A DNA stretch of 64,000 bases from Lumbricus terrestris (Eukaryota; Annelida; Clitellata; Crassiclitellata; Lumbricidae): the NCBI GenBank assembly GCA_949752735.1, contig OX457038.1:64117205-64181204 (forward strand), written 5' to 3'. A program made the translations under genes and the position numbers. The notes below the pieces were generated by a model. It made no database searches. It was not told where the DNA came from and saw nothing but the letters and a program-made list of their open reading frames with translations. The stretch's first letter is position 1, and every line of letters begins with the position of its first letter. Of the stretch, positions 48,533-60,300 are shown piece after piece.

Positions 48533-49469
48533 ATGTCATACATAAATATACATGCATCTAGGCCTACTCGGATGTGCTTGTATAGACCAGCTCTGGCTAA
48601 AGAACATAGTTCCTATCAGAGGCCTAGACAAGGGGGGTTTAGGGGGCTAACCCCTCCCATTGGCCTAAGAAAACGTTTTTAAAAAGGTATATTTATCCAC
48701 TTAAATAAGAAAAACAAAACAATTGTTTGTGGTAACAATTGTCTATTTTACTTTATTCCCTTTGTTACTTTATTCCCTTTTTATTTACTGCAACACTGTT
48801 GGGTTGGTGTCAGGAAGGGCATCCGGCCAGGACATACCCCCCCCATCATCATAAATTCCTCGCTAAGCCACTGGTTCGTATACATTCCAATTGTTAATTT
48901 TTATTCCACGCATAGCCACACATGCGTACGCACATGCATGCGTACGCACATGCGTACGCACGCGAATGCCTGATCACTCGCACTCATGACATTATTTTGT
49001 GTATACAAATACATGTAGGCCTACATGCATTTTTGGGAGGCGTCAGTTACATCTAACAGATCCACATAATTATTCTAATTCCGTTGATGACAGACGTGCA
49101 GGCCCAGATGTCTGGCTGATCATTCAAACTGCTCTATTTCTAGTCAATTAGACCTCGAACTTATCAGAGGCCTAATCATCTTATCAACAAACAAAGTCCA
49201 ATGGCATGGACTACATAGCTGACAATCCCATCTAATGTAAAGCATTTTAGCCAACACTTATTGGCCAACGTAACCCGTTATAATGACGTTTGGACCTATG
49301 GTAAAAATTTAGACTATAGGCTAATTTTAGGATCCTCTCCCGTTCTGAGCATAATCTGCTTGCCTGGTTCAGCCAATTTTCCACTCTGCGTGGGAACTCT
49401 ACGCATAATGCAGATCCCGTTTGAAACGTCTTCCAAAGTAGGCTACCATGCAGTGTTCGTCTCACTTTC
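48533..49469. other. Intergenic; RTE-like scrap
   Basis: At 48,797-48,835, GGTTGGTGTCAGGAAGGGCA followed by TCCGGCC resembles a word common in RTE-type repeats. GGGGGTTTAGGGGGCTAACC at 48,634 recalls the MITE interior at 6282. No gene is seen. Confidence 0.4.
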
Positions 49470-50309
49470 TTGCATGCCAACTGCCTCTCTAGCTGTTTCT
49501 TCGCTCACTGATTCGGCATCTGCCTATTTGTCGCTGACTCTTCTCTTCTCTATTGTTTTTCATCCAAAGCTTCATTCCATCCATTTTCCTTTCTTCCGTT
49601 CCTCTTCCTTCTTCCGTTCTTCAACATATATCCGCTACATTACTTGCCCTCCTGCCTCCATGCCCATATTTATATCTATCTGCCTTCGCGTCTATGACTC
49701 TTTCTTTGTTGTCTCTCTCCATTTCCGTTCTCTTCCAGAGTCCCACTCTTCCTTCCATCCGTCACTCCTTCCTCTTCCCACTTTTCTTATTGCCTCTTTC
49801 CACATTACCCCCTTCAGTCGCGACTTCCTCTCCTCTCCTTCCGCTCTCCTGCCCCGCATTCATAGGCGTAGGGGACATTTCGGGAGTGGGGGGCAAAATT
49901 TTTATTTTGTCCGAAAAATCTGATGACTTTTTTAGTTATTTCCTGTAAATCTTCAGAAAATCTAGCTTTTTACCCCTGTGTGCCCGAAAAAAATCCGAAA
50001 ATTTCCGAATTTTTCTCCCCGTCCAGTCCTCTTTTGCCCGAAAAACACATTTGCCCGAAATTTGGGGGGCATTTGCCCCCTCTGGACCCCCGCCTCCTAC
50101 GCCTACGCACGCATTCCATTACTTCCTTTCAGGCCATCCTCCCTGCCTTTCAGCGGCAATTCAGCCTCTGGTTCTCTCTGCCTAATTTGCCTTTCTCCAT
50201 CGCTAGTAGGAAAGCACTACCCCTCTGTGTGTTTTTCTCTCTTTTCTGCCTTCGCCTGTTCTGTCTGTCTCTGTCTGTCTGTCTGTCTCTGTCTGTCTGC
50301 CTGTCTGCC

Positions 50310-50366
<57 letters not shown>
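49470..50366. repeat. Pyrimidine-rich tract with (GTCT)n
   Basis: A long C/T-rich plus strand (TCTTCC, CTCTCC words) ending in a (GTCT)n microsatellite at about 50,262-50,366. It is interrupted by the hAT element at 49,861-50,107. The open frames over it are composition artefacts. Confidence 0.7.
49861..50107. mobile_element. hAT-type MITE, CATAGGCGTAGG ends
   Basis: Left CATAGGCGTAGGGGAC and right, in reverse, CGTAGGCGTAGGAGGC. Flanks CCCGCATT and CACGCATT match at 7 of 8. The interior has TTTGCCCGAAA and TTTTGTCCGAAAAATCTGA words. Non-coding. Confidence 0.75.
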
Positions 50367-50399
50367 CCCTCTGTAGGTCTGTCAGTCTCCCACTCTCCC

Positions 50400-51115
50400 T
50401 AAAGTCGATGACAATTGAAGATTTTGCCCCACTGCGTGTGACGCCGCCTATCATTTTATTTACCCGAGATGAGCCCAGACCAACAACAGTAACACTCGAA
50501 AATTTGTCTTTAGTCAGAACTTTTCCGCCAACGAGATCACTTTGCTACTATTCGGGAGATGGCGTTGTGTGTTGTTTAGAATCTGTTGATTCACTGTAGC
50601 CTACTTAGCTGAGCTATCACCCAAACGAGCGATGGTCCAACTGTACCAAGTATACCAATAAGAACATCATTGAGAAAACGGACAAACATAGTTTACGTGT
50701 ATTTCGAGGTGAAGCTGGAGACCAGGCCAGAAGCAATAGCTGCCATACCAAATTTCCAAGCTCGATCCACCGAGGATTCTGAATTAATAGCGCATCGCCT
50801 ACCTACAGAAAAATAATTTCACAGGATAAGAAAACAAATTAAAGGACTGTTTAATCTCTGTCTACTAGACTTAGGCTAAACCATTGGTGATGTATTTTTT
50901 AAACTCGTTTCAGTTGTGTTCGTTTCATGCATTACATGTTTTTGCACTGTTTACTACCGAAATGATATCCATGCAGAAAGAAATGGTAAACCCAGTCTCA
51001 GCAGATCCATATGGTTCATTCGGATTGATCCTTTACAGAGGCTTCTGTCGCCTAAGCACCCGCTTCAATTCCTCTCCCCCCCTGCTGGATCGGCCTTCTA
51101 CTCACAGCAATTAGG
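50400..51115. other. Intergenic, no gene seen
   Basis: Short open frames at 50,408-51,131 lack any recognised domain or splice context. Confidence 0.4.
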
Positions 51116-51119
51116 CCTA

Positions 51120-51430
51120 TATGTGATCTAGTCCTCCTCCTCTGGGTAATGAAAATTTATATGGAGTGGGGTGGGGTGTGGTGGGGTGGGGGCAAACACC
51201 CGCCCGGCAGACGATTGCCGAGGCGCGTATACCGCCCATGCAGCAATTAAATGGTTTGTGGGGAAATGTGCCTCTCCCATAAGAAAATTTTTGATTTTCC
51301 AAATCACAATGTCAGTATTTTAAGCTGTCTGATCTTAAGAAAATTGCTCTATACTATAGGCTAGGTCTATATATTTGTATTGTTAGTCAGTTAGTGCTAT
51401 GGCTATCTAGACTTTTAATTTAGCGCATTT
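51120..51430. repeat. Relic of subrepeat-bearing hAT-like element
   Basis: Starts CTAGTCCTCCTCCTCTGGGT like the relic at 3411, contains TTGCCGAGGCGCG, TGCAGCAATTAAATGG and TTTTAAGCTGTCTGATCTTA. A separate hAT-like start CAGTGGCGTCGCCACGGGG follows at 51,435 without a partner end. Confidence 0.5.
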
Positions 51431-51833
51431 TATGCAGTGGCGTCGCCACGGGGTGGTTGGGGTGGTTTCAACCCTCACTGAAAAAGAACACCCATACAGT
51501 TTGTTCAAATCCGTTGAGTTTTCTTTCGCGTATGGAAATGGGGCTTATCTAGACTCCGAGTATTTGTAATTTTTTCATAACCATGCACCCACTTTCTAAA
51601 GGCTGGGTATACGCCCTTGCAGTTTTAAGTGAGTCGATCTGGCCTAGATAGCCTGTAGTTCATTTCGCAAACTGCAACTTAATTGCTTGCAATAGATCAG
51701 GTTGCACTATATTACATTATCTGTGGGAAACCAGCTCAGACCCAGAAGGTCAAAAAGCCCAGTATATAGACTCTCTATAGCATTTCGTAAGTTCTGTATG
51801 TTAAATCGTATACATTATCTTACATATACATGT

Positions 51834-52633
51834 CATAGGCGGAGACCTGGTCCGAACTTTGGGGGGGACGGACGAGCGGCTGAAAAACCATCGCCGAGGC
51901 GCGAAGAGGGGTTTGCGCGTGCACCCTCCTAAATGTCGAATGTTTTTACTTTCCATGCAGCAATTGTAGCATTTTAGGCTGTCATTTTAACAAACAAATT
52001 TGCTCATTATCTCAGTGCTAATAGCTCCAATTTAAGACTTCAAAGTTTTCCCTTCAATGTTTTATTTTCTTAAATTTCAGCACTGTAGCCTAATGGAAAC
52101 ATTTTAGGATGCGATAGCAACAAAATTTCTCATAATTTTATTGCTGAATGACATGGCTTAAGACTTTAATGAATGTCACCTCGACATTGTTTGGATTTTT
52201 TGAATTTCCATATTACTGTAGTAGTTTAAGCTGTCATCTTAATAAAATTAATCAGTTTCCAATGCTGATAGTCATAGCTTAATTCTTAAGGTTGTCGCAT
52301 TCCAATTGTATGAATGTCCACACTGTTATCGTAGCATTTCTAACTGTCATCCTTAGAAAATCATTCATGATTTTAGTGCTCAGTGACATGGCTTAAGAGT
52401 TAAGACTTCAATTTATGTCCCCTCCCATTATTTAAAATATTTTCAGTTTGTAAACTGAAATGATAGCATTTTAGACTGTTATCCTAACAAAATTGATCAT
52501 CATGTATAAACACTGTAGAAATTTATAATGATATTTTTGAAATATTGGGGGGGATATAAGCACCTCCGTCCCCCCCACCACAAACTTTGGAGGGGACCGT
52601 CCCCCGCTGTCCCCCCCTAGGTCTCCGCCACTG
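51834..52633. mobile_element. hAT-type non-autonomous element with internal subrepeats
   Basis: Left CATAGGCGGAGACCTGG and right, in reverse, CAGTGGCGGAGACCTAGG. The flanking octamer ATACATGT is perfectly duplicated (51,826-51,833 and 52,634-52,641). The interior holds four to five diverged copies of a roughly 100-120-bp unit with TTTTAGGCTGTCATTTTAAC, CAGTGCTAATAG and TTAAGACTTCAA, which is the reverse complement of the unit in the element at 21,924. CGCCGAGGCGCG lies near the left end. 800 bp, no transposase. Confidence 0.88.
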
Positions 52634-53743
52634 ATACATGTATATATATGCGTCCTGAACGATCATGTATAGTGTCATTCAGTGAACTACAATAGATCAG
52701 GTTATAACCAACCAGTTACAAGCGGACTGTACAACACAAAGTTTCTAAAAATAAACAAGTCGTAAGAAAAAATCAGAGAAAAACTGAATGTCCACTTGCA
52801 CATAATAATATCTATATTTCTTCAGAACGTTTAGCAACAATAATTGGAAGTTACTTCATCAACTCTAAAGTCTGATCGGTTTGCTGTACATTTAGGAAAC
52901 TCACTCGCTCCCTGACTAAAATGCATCCAGTTGTGCAAGAGATTGCATGCCCTGTACAATAATGACACTCGAGTTAGCGTTCCACTTATCACCATCTCAG
53001 AACGTCTAAATATATACAAAAGTCTGTAGTCACTGTACCTAAAATTTGCTTCATGGTTATGCAAGAAATGCTGTCACATGTAATGCCAAATTCAATTAAA
53101 ATACAATGCGGTAGACCAGAATTTCATCAAAGCCACTGTAGATTAGAAAGCTATAAACCGGTGTTAAGGTAATCCATTTAAATGTCAGACACTGTTGAAT
53201 GTCTTGCGTGGGTCAGACACTCCCTCGCTTTCTGATAATCTTACTTTAAAAAGGCCTATAGTTCGACTTTTATTCATTATTAATTTACAGAATGGTTTCC
53301 TCTGTGCTAACAAATTAATGCATGCAGGATCCGCATCGAAGGACCACCTTGGTCGTCTAAACATCAGCAGCTATCGGCTTACCACCCATGCAGGACTGCA
53401 AGGAAATGGTCTTATCTTGATGACAGTGTTTGCCATCGACTATATAATAATAGGCCACGCACATGCAATACTAATGTTTTCTTACGCCATTTGGAAGGGA
53501 GCAATTATTCAGTGCCTTATACAGTACTTGGGCAGCGCATTGCTGAGATTTCACCTCGCCCCTCATGGGATGTGGGTAACAACAGCTCTAACGCTTTACG
53601 TGGACGTGTGTAAAAGGCTTTAAAACGCCTCAAATGGATATGGGTTCAGACGTTTTATTATGCGTCCAATGGATAACATGTCTTCAATCACTTTTAAACC
53701 ATGACAATTTATGGACATTGCTAAAACAGTTTACACTTCTCAG
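52634..53743. other. Intergenic, no gene recognised
   Basis: A 142-codon open frame at 53,195-53,623 (+) has no known domain or supporting splice sites. Downstream exons of the VWA gene could lie here on the minus strand, but I could not identify one. Confidence 0.35.
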
Positions 53744-53948
53744 CAGGGCTTTTTTAACGTGCAGTTCTACACAAAATGTGCAGTTCTAAATGGATTCGTG
53801 CAGTTGTAGAAGCACTTCCGTCACGTTCCGTGCAATTAAAACTATTAAAAATAGGTCATTTTCCTCAGATCGGGAGTAATTTACCATGGAGGTTGAGAAA
53901 GGAGAGAAGAGGATGTGCAGTTCTAAAAATTCCTTAAAAACAGCCCTG
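53744..53948. mobile_element. hAT-type MITE, CAGGGCTTTT family, second copy
   Basis: Ends CAGGGCTTTTTTAACGTGC and CCTTAAAAACAGCCCTG, perfect 8-bp duplication CTTCTCAG (53,736-53,743 and 53,949-53,956). GTGCAGTTCTA is repeated inside. Same family as 2140-2549, inverted. Confidence 0.9.
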
Positions 53949-54110
53949 CTTCTCAGCTAGCCTAGGATAATAATTATATGTGTCGAAACTGTTTACTCAG
54001 CCGACGAGTGATGTCTGTAATGCCGCTACAAAAATATTAGAATCTATCGGATGAATACAGGTATAAGCGCTTCAGTAAGACTCCGTGTAGATCCACTTTG
54101 AGGATTCTGG

Positions 54111-55049
54111 CAGGGGCTTCTATCCCTATACATGTTGGGCGCAGCTTGCGCCCAGTGAAAAATAGGGGGGGGGGGAATCAGAAGACAGCCAAAATTCACG
54201 TCGGTTGGGGGGAAGGTCGGACATGTAGGGCAGTGTTCAATCTAGGCATCACTAAAGGAAGATAGTAAAAGGAGATCCCCACAGAAAATACATCCCCTCC
54301 ATATAAATTTGGACAAAATGGTAGGCCTAATAGGTTTTAGCAAAATGTATACACTTTATACACTTTGAGTTTTTAGTTAGGCTTCTATCTGCATTTTTGA
54401 ATTACATGAACTGCTGTAACAGCTATAATATACTATTAAAAAATTTCCTATTACATGATTATAATTATGTTTTTACTATTTTACTAAATAATACAATCAT
54501 ATTATAATTGGAAAAAATAATGTTAATACAAATACTATTTTGCACAACTAAATGGCTTCTCTCCAATGTTATCTTTCAAATTTCAGATAGTCAAAATTGG
54601 TCCTTGAACACTTAGTAAAGCAACATCATTATTACGTGGGCTTACAATGTATAGGACCTACGTTGTATTTTATTGTATTGCATTGTGCTCTAAAAATGTA
54701 TGTAACGCCTCTCGAGAGCACACTGATCAGAGGCGCAAAACATATGGCTGCCCAATTTTGGCAGCAATTCCTCCACTGAAACAGTAGAGTAATTTTGCTA
54801 AGAGGACAGCTTAAAACGCTGAAATTGCAATGCGGAAATCGCAAAAATTTCTTATGGGGGAGGGGCACATTCCCTCCCCATACCAGGTCCCTTCTCGGCG
54901 CTACACATGCTTCGGCGATCCCACACTGGAGGAGGGCATGCGCTAGATTGCATTATATTGCATACATAGAGGAAGGCCGGTCCAGAAAAGGGGGGGGGGG
55001 GGAAGAAAATGTACTGCGCCCGGTTGCTTAGGGGGGATAGAAGCCCCTG
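54111..55049. mobile_element. hAT-type non-autonomous element, CAGGGGCTTCTATCCC ends
   Basis: Left CAGGGGCTTCTATCCCTA and right, in reverse, CAGGGGCTTCTATCCCCC. Perfect 8-bp duplication GATTCTGG (54,103-54,110 and 55,050-55,057). Near 54,790-54,860 it carries one copy of the shared subrepeat (GGACAGCTTAAAACGCTGAA, ATTGCAATGCGGAAATC). 939 bp, no transposase. Confidence 0.9.
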
Positions 55050-55596
55050 GATTCTGGTGGATGTGGCTGAAACGCTGTATGTCTACTATAGTCCTGGATG
55101 AATCTGGGTTAAGAACTTAAGACGTTTCGTTGCGCCTTCAATGGATAGCTGGGAGCTAAACATTGTTTATTTCGCATCGTATAGCCTAGATCAATTTTTA
55201 TATAAAAGCGCTTTTAAAGCCATGGGGCATAGCAATTATGGTTAGAAGAGTTGAGTTAAATTTCGGATGACGCTGGCTATAATAATTATGTGCGTTCTAC
55301 AGGAAGAAAGATGTCAAAGCGCAAAACGGTTTGATCTGAACTTAAGTATAAGTCTGGCTCTACGACTGGAGAGGGTTAATTATTATAATTTATCATAATT
55401 TATTATAATTTATTATGATGTGATGAAGATAGAAGCAAAACGTCGATTGCAGAGACGAGTGAAGAACCTTTTCTTTCCTCCCAACTTCTGTTACTCGGTG
55501 ATCCTGTTCGTCCGCACCACCCACCCACCCAACCACCCCACCCAAACCACCCCAACCCATCCCCAAGACACCCTGATGACACCCATGTCGTCTCAC
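55050..55596. other. Intron or intergenic sequence
   Basis: If the VWA gene continues past its donor at 55,595-55,596, this is intron. A C-rich ACCCACCCAACCACCCCACC tract lies at 55,518-55,560. Confidence 0.4.
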
Positions 55597-57279
55597 CTTC
55601 CCTCGCACAAAGCCCGCGTCAGTTTCGACGCCACCTCATCGATACCGAGATTCGTCTCAGGATTCGTCAGAAGGAACCAATGTTTACCACCACCACCATT
55701 CAGTCTGGAATCGGTGGCGATCGTTTCCAGCTCAGCTGGATCCGTCTCCTGTCCCACTCCAACGGCAAACATCTCAACCCCTCCGTCCCCCTTCACCTCC
55801 TCCGCCGCCCCGGTCAGCTGCTCCAGTGGCGCCCCCGATGGACCATCCGTCAGGTAGATCCCGATCCTACGCCGCTCACCACCGTCGGACTTTGGCAGCA
55901 GCAGAGAAGCCGCGCGTAGCAGATCGGGAACCGGTTTCTGCGCCACTTTCTGGATGACTGTCTGAACACTGCCGTAGTATTCGGTCGATCCCTTCGTGGC
56001 GTTGGCCGCCTTCACCACTTCCAGCTCCGGATAGAAGCGGACCCGGATGCGATCGTCGTCCATTCGGACCTGAGAGACGACCTCGTAGGCCAACTGCCAG
56101 AGATGCTTTGAGTTGGGACTCTTCTGCGCCCTTGGGTCGACGACGAACACCACATCCAGTGGACTCCGGGCAATACACCCTTCAAAGACATCACCGAACG
56201 CACTTTAGTGTCAAGCAATCTAGCATGAATGCATAAATGTATGAAGAGAGCCTTTGTGAACCTCTCTTGTGTCGGTGTGTGAGTTTTAATCTGTTATTAC
56301 GGTACACTTAATGCGGCTCATAAAACTTGTTACCGTAGATAACATCAGCCGCCGGTGCAATAACCTATAAGTACCCAGGCTATAATAAACAATTAAACAT
56401 ATATTCGTATGCAGACGGAACTCTACAACTGCTTGCACTTTGGCAGTGCCAGTCCCAAGTCTGTATAAAGGAGGAGGGCGACGCTAAGATCTTTGCTACC
56501 GCAAAGTGTCGCTAAACTCAGACTGTACTGTACCGGCACAAACCCAGAGTAAAATAAAGGCAGCTCAACCGGTTTGCTTGTTCTAAACGCCCACATTCAT
56601 CGCCATCAATCTTAATCGTAATCGTAAACTCGAAATTTCTAAAGCGCCACTCGTAAGCCAAGCGCGGGGCACTAGCTTATTCACGAGCGCTGCGTTGTCC
56701 GTGAGAGTAGTCCGTGGTGGTCCGGGTCGAGTTACCATAGGATCAGGATCAAATGCGTTGAGTTAGAAGGGTTGTCCGTGAGAGTAGTCCGTGGTGATCC
56801 GGGTCGATCGAGTTACCATAGGATAACCATAGGATAATCTTAGCAGGTAATGCAATGGTTAACTGAGTTTGCTTATGTTTTGTTTCGATGAAAGTCTCTG
56901 TGTACATACATACATACTTGTACAATGCAATGTCATGTGGTATATGCAACAACGTCTAAAAACATTTATGCGGCGTATTTTTAGACCTGTCTATTGCAAG
57001 CGTGATGTAATGAAATGCAAACTATACGATGTCTGTCCGCACTACTAGCGCCCCCTGTGCGCAGCTGATATCCATAAGAGGCACTATCTAAATCGCCTTA
57101 TTCAATACTCTAACTACAACTACTACAGTTCGCCCTCTATTCCCCATCAACACCAGCGCCACTAATAATGCTACTATCAATAAAAATAATGTTCAGAATG
57201 TGTGTACCATTGCTTGCCCACATAAATCGCAGACTTTCAAAGGCTGCGATACCGTTTAACCGGCGTGCCTGAATCATCG

Positions 57280-57311
<32 letters not shown>

Positions 57312-60300
57312 GCACACACACACACACACACATGTGTATATATATATATATATCTGTGTGTTTGTGTGTGCGCGCGCTTCATTGCCCAAGTTGCAGGCCT
57401 GCTACACGTAACCCCGGTCCAATATTTATCGCCTCCCTGATTGCGCGAGTATGCATGCTGCTGATGCAGGTCTAGATAAATAAATTGATGCGGAAAGTAT
57501 ATATGCGGACGTAGAGCCGCAGCAGCCACAGCGTCATGCTATCTTATCGCGAGCAGCCCATAATAGTAGTTAGATGTGAGGGCGCTGCCACCGTCGCTGC
57601 ATCAATCATCGCCTATTTTCGCCTCTGTTCTCTGTTCCGTCTCTTCCGTCACAGGAAACGCCGGTCCCGACACACACCTATTAACCAATCAGGGACCAGC
57701 GGGTGTTGCGTACTCACTCCCGTCCTCCGTAGTAGTATAGCGTATACTCTGGCAAAAACAACAATATCTTTCGACGGGACCACGAACGACGGTCCACCAC
57801 CCATCGTCGTCGGAGGGGTGGGGTGGGGTGGGGTGGAGTGGGGTGGTAGGGGGACCGAGTTGCTGCAAGATCCCGGGACCTCAAGCCTGACCTCTTCACG
57901 AAAACGAGCGCATAATGGGAATTGCTGTTTTCGCCCACCCATTAACTGTATATATAGGTTCTATCGTTTGCTTACTAAAAAATGGCTACGTGCCTTCAGA
58001 CATTTTTTACTCAGTCGTCCTATGAGTATATATATATATATGCCCATAATATATCTACTATATATATATATACATGTATATACATAGTTATATGCGCTCA
58101 AAACAGATGGAGGGCGAGGTAGGTAATGAAATTAGACTTAAACAAAACGCATGCAGACAACCCGCGCCATGCATCTGTTTTCACATCGTAGGCCTATATA
58201 GTTATATACCGGAATTCGAATCCTGGTCTATAGCTCCGATTTCCTTCCGGAAGTTCCTATATACCTCAGTGTATATGAATGTCTGTTACAGTGTCTCCTC
58301 TCCCATTCTAAGCGACTGTGCTGCCCTCTGTCCGTCTATGTCTCTTGCTGTGTTTTCTGTTCGGTTATGAACGAATCTCCTCAATCAGTTTGCATCTATT
58401 ATTTATTCACTCTATGGTTCTATTTTCAGTTCGCTTATCCCGATGAACGTTAGAAATTATACTTCCTCAATATATCTCTTTTGTTCCTCGCACTTTCTTC
58501 CTGATGATGAGTTCTCTGCCCGAAGGCAGGTTAATTGGCTTCTACCATCTGGGGGATGAGATGAGTGTTTCCCCGTTGCCTTCCTCATAGACAATTGTGG
58601 GTGAGCAACTTGTCCAAGGTCGCTACATAGTGGCTTGAGGTAGATTCGAACCTGCGACCCTTCGGTCACAAGGCGACGAACTTACCGCAAAGCCACCGCG
58701 TCCCCACTTTACGGTGTACTTTCTTCCTAACAGTCTTGATATTTCTGAAAACTTACGCGTTAGCGATTCTCTTAATCTCTTACACTGATTTCATTAATTT
58801 TATCGTTTAGTTTTAGTTTTACTTTTACCTTTGCGATTCAGCGTTGCTTTTAACCTTCACCTTAACCAAGAACATCCATTCAAAGACCATATTATGCTAC
58901 CATCATATTTACCTTTCACGTGTTTTTTCCTGTTCTTTGAAGCCGACGAATTTTTCCTGACGGCACTTCCATTTCTATGCACAGAATCCGTCCCCACGAC
59001 ACGATTAGGGTTGCGTGTCTTCATGTGCCTCGGAGTTGAAGGAGGACTGGACACGGAAGTCGTTTTGTTGGCGCTCCTGATTGCTCCATCTCGCCGGGGT
59101 CTCCTTGTGGTTGAGGCTGAGCTCCCTGTCCTGTGTTTCTCCTCAAAATCTTGTTGCACTCCTCCAGTGGTAATGTTCTTCTTTTGAGAACGCCCTCTCC
59201 CTCTGTCCATCTCGTTATGTCCCCGAATCCGCGTCCTGTTGATGCTTTCTTCCAGTCGAGAATTGAACCGAGACGAATTTGAGTTTAAGTCCTCCTTAAG
59301 ACTCGTAAACGCCCTCCAAAGATCCCGATTTCTCTTCTCGTCGAATCTAATTGGTCTTGTTCGATTCCGCATCAATTTCTCCACCCTGTCCGTTGCTCTG
59401 AACACAACCACCTCTTCGGAAGTTGTGCTTTGGTTCACTCTCACAGGGCCGTTCCAAACCGGCGAGCTGGTACGGTTGCAGCCCGCACAACCTCTCGCCC
59501 TCCCCGGAGGCAATTCTATTCTTATTTTATTGGTGACTGCCAGAATATCCGTATCGATTATCTTCCGGTAGATTCCCGGCGACTGGTATTCGTACCATAC
59601 GGGCTTTCCCTTTTCCTTTTTCCAGTAACCGTAGCTGAGCCCGTCAGAGTTGGCCAGCGATGGTCCTTTGGTACCAGAAGCGGGGTGGCTGTTGCCTGGA
59701 CGTGTCGTTGAATCCTGCGCGTCAGTCGTGTGGTCTGCTTCTTCCATGGCATCAACGCTGCGCGTGTAGTTCACCCAGAGGCTGATCCGTCCGAAACGGT
59801 CGTATCTCCAGAACCCTTGCTTCGGATTGTGGCTCTCGATTTCTGCAGCGGAAGGTTTTGGGGAAAGCGTTGATCCAGTCATTTGTGCAGAAACGCCGTC
59901 TGTTGCATCCGTCACTTCGGTAAGAGACGATTTCCTCTGATCGATGTGGTTGTCTGTTGTTAATCTGGGATGTGCAGCTGAGTTGCTGGCGAGGTGATCA
60001 GCGCCGTCAACTTCCAAGTGACTGCGCGTGTGCGGGGAACCTGGGTTACTCGAAGCGCTCCTTATCTGGTGGAAATCATGAGGAAATCTGGTGTACAGGG
60101 GTCTGCCCGTCGCACGACCTTTAGGGTAATTCATCCAAACCAGTTTGCCGGAGTCATTCAGTCTCCAGTAGCCGTTGCTCGTCACGGCCCGAGGGTTGTG
60201 CGTGATTGGCCCTTCACGGTGGCTTCTTCTCTCCGAAGCCTCTCTATGCCTGTAACGAGTAGCGCCGCCGCCGAGTGTATCCGATCCCAATGGATAACCA

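Noticed and set aside
46467..48561. A separate host gene encoding a 365-residue protein
   Set aside because: It is the 3' LTR copy of the U5 ORF running into the CATA microsatellite.
49261..50402. Open frames of 130-220 codons
   Set aside because: They arise from C/T-rich DNA and a (GTCT)n repeat, and a hAT element interrupts them; no domain is seen.
51435..51480. Additional hAT element starting CAGTGGCGTCGCCACG
   Set aside because: No matching inverted end or target duplication was found; the same holds for CAGTGGCGGCGCTACG at 10,425.
53195..53623. 142-codon open frame (+)
   Set aside because: It has hydrophobic stretches but no family resemblance, no splice partners and no repeats linking it to a gene.
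58642..58695. Functional tRNA gene
   Set aside because: A and B boxes are present, but no cloverleaf with paired acceptor stem can be drawn, and a SINE body follows.
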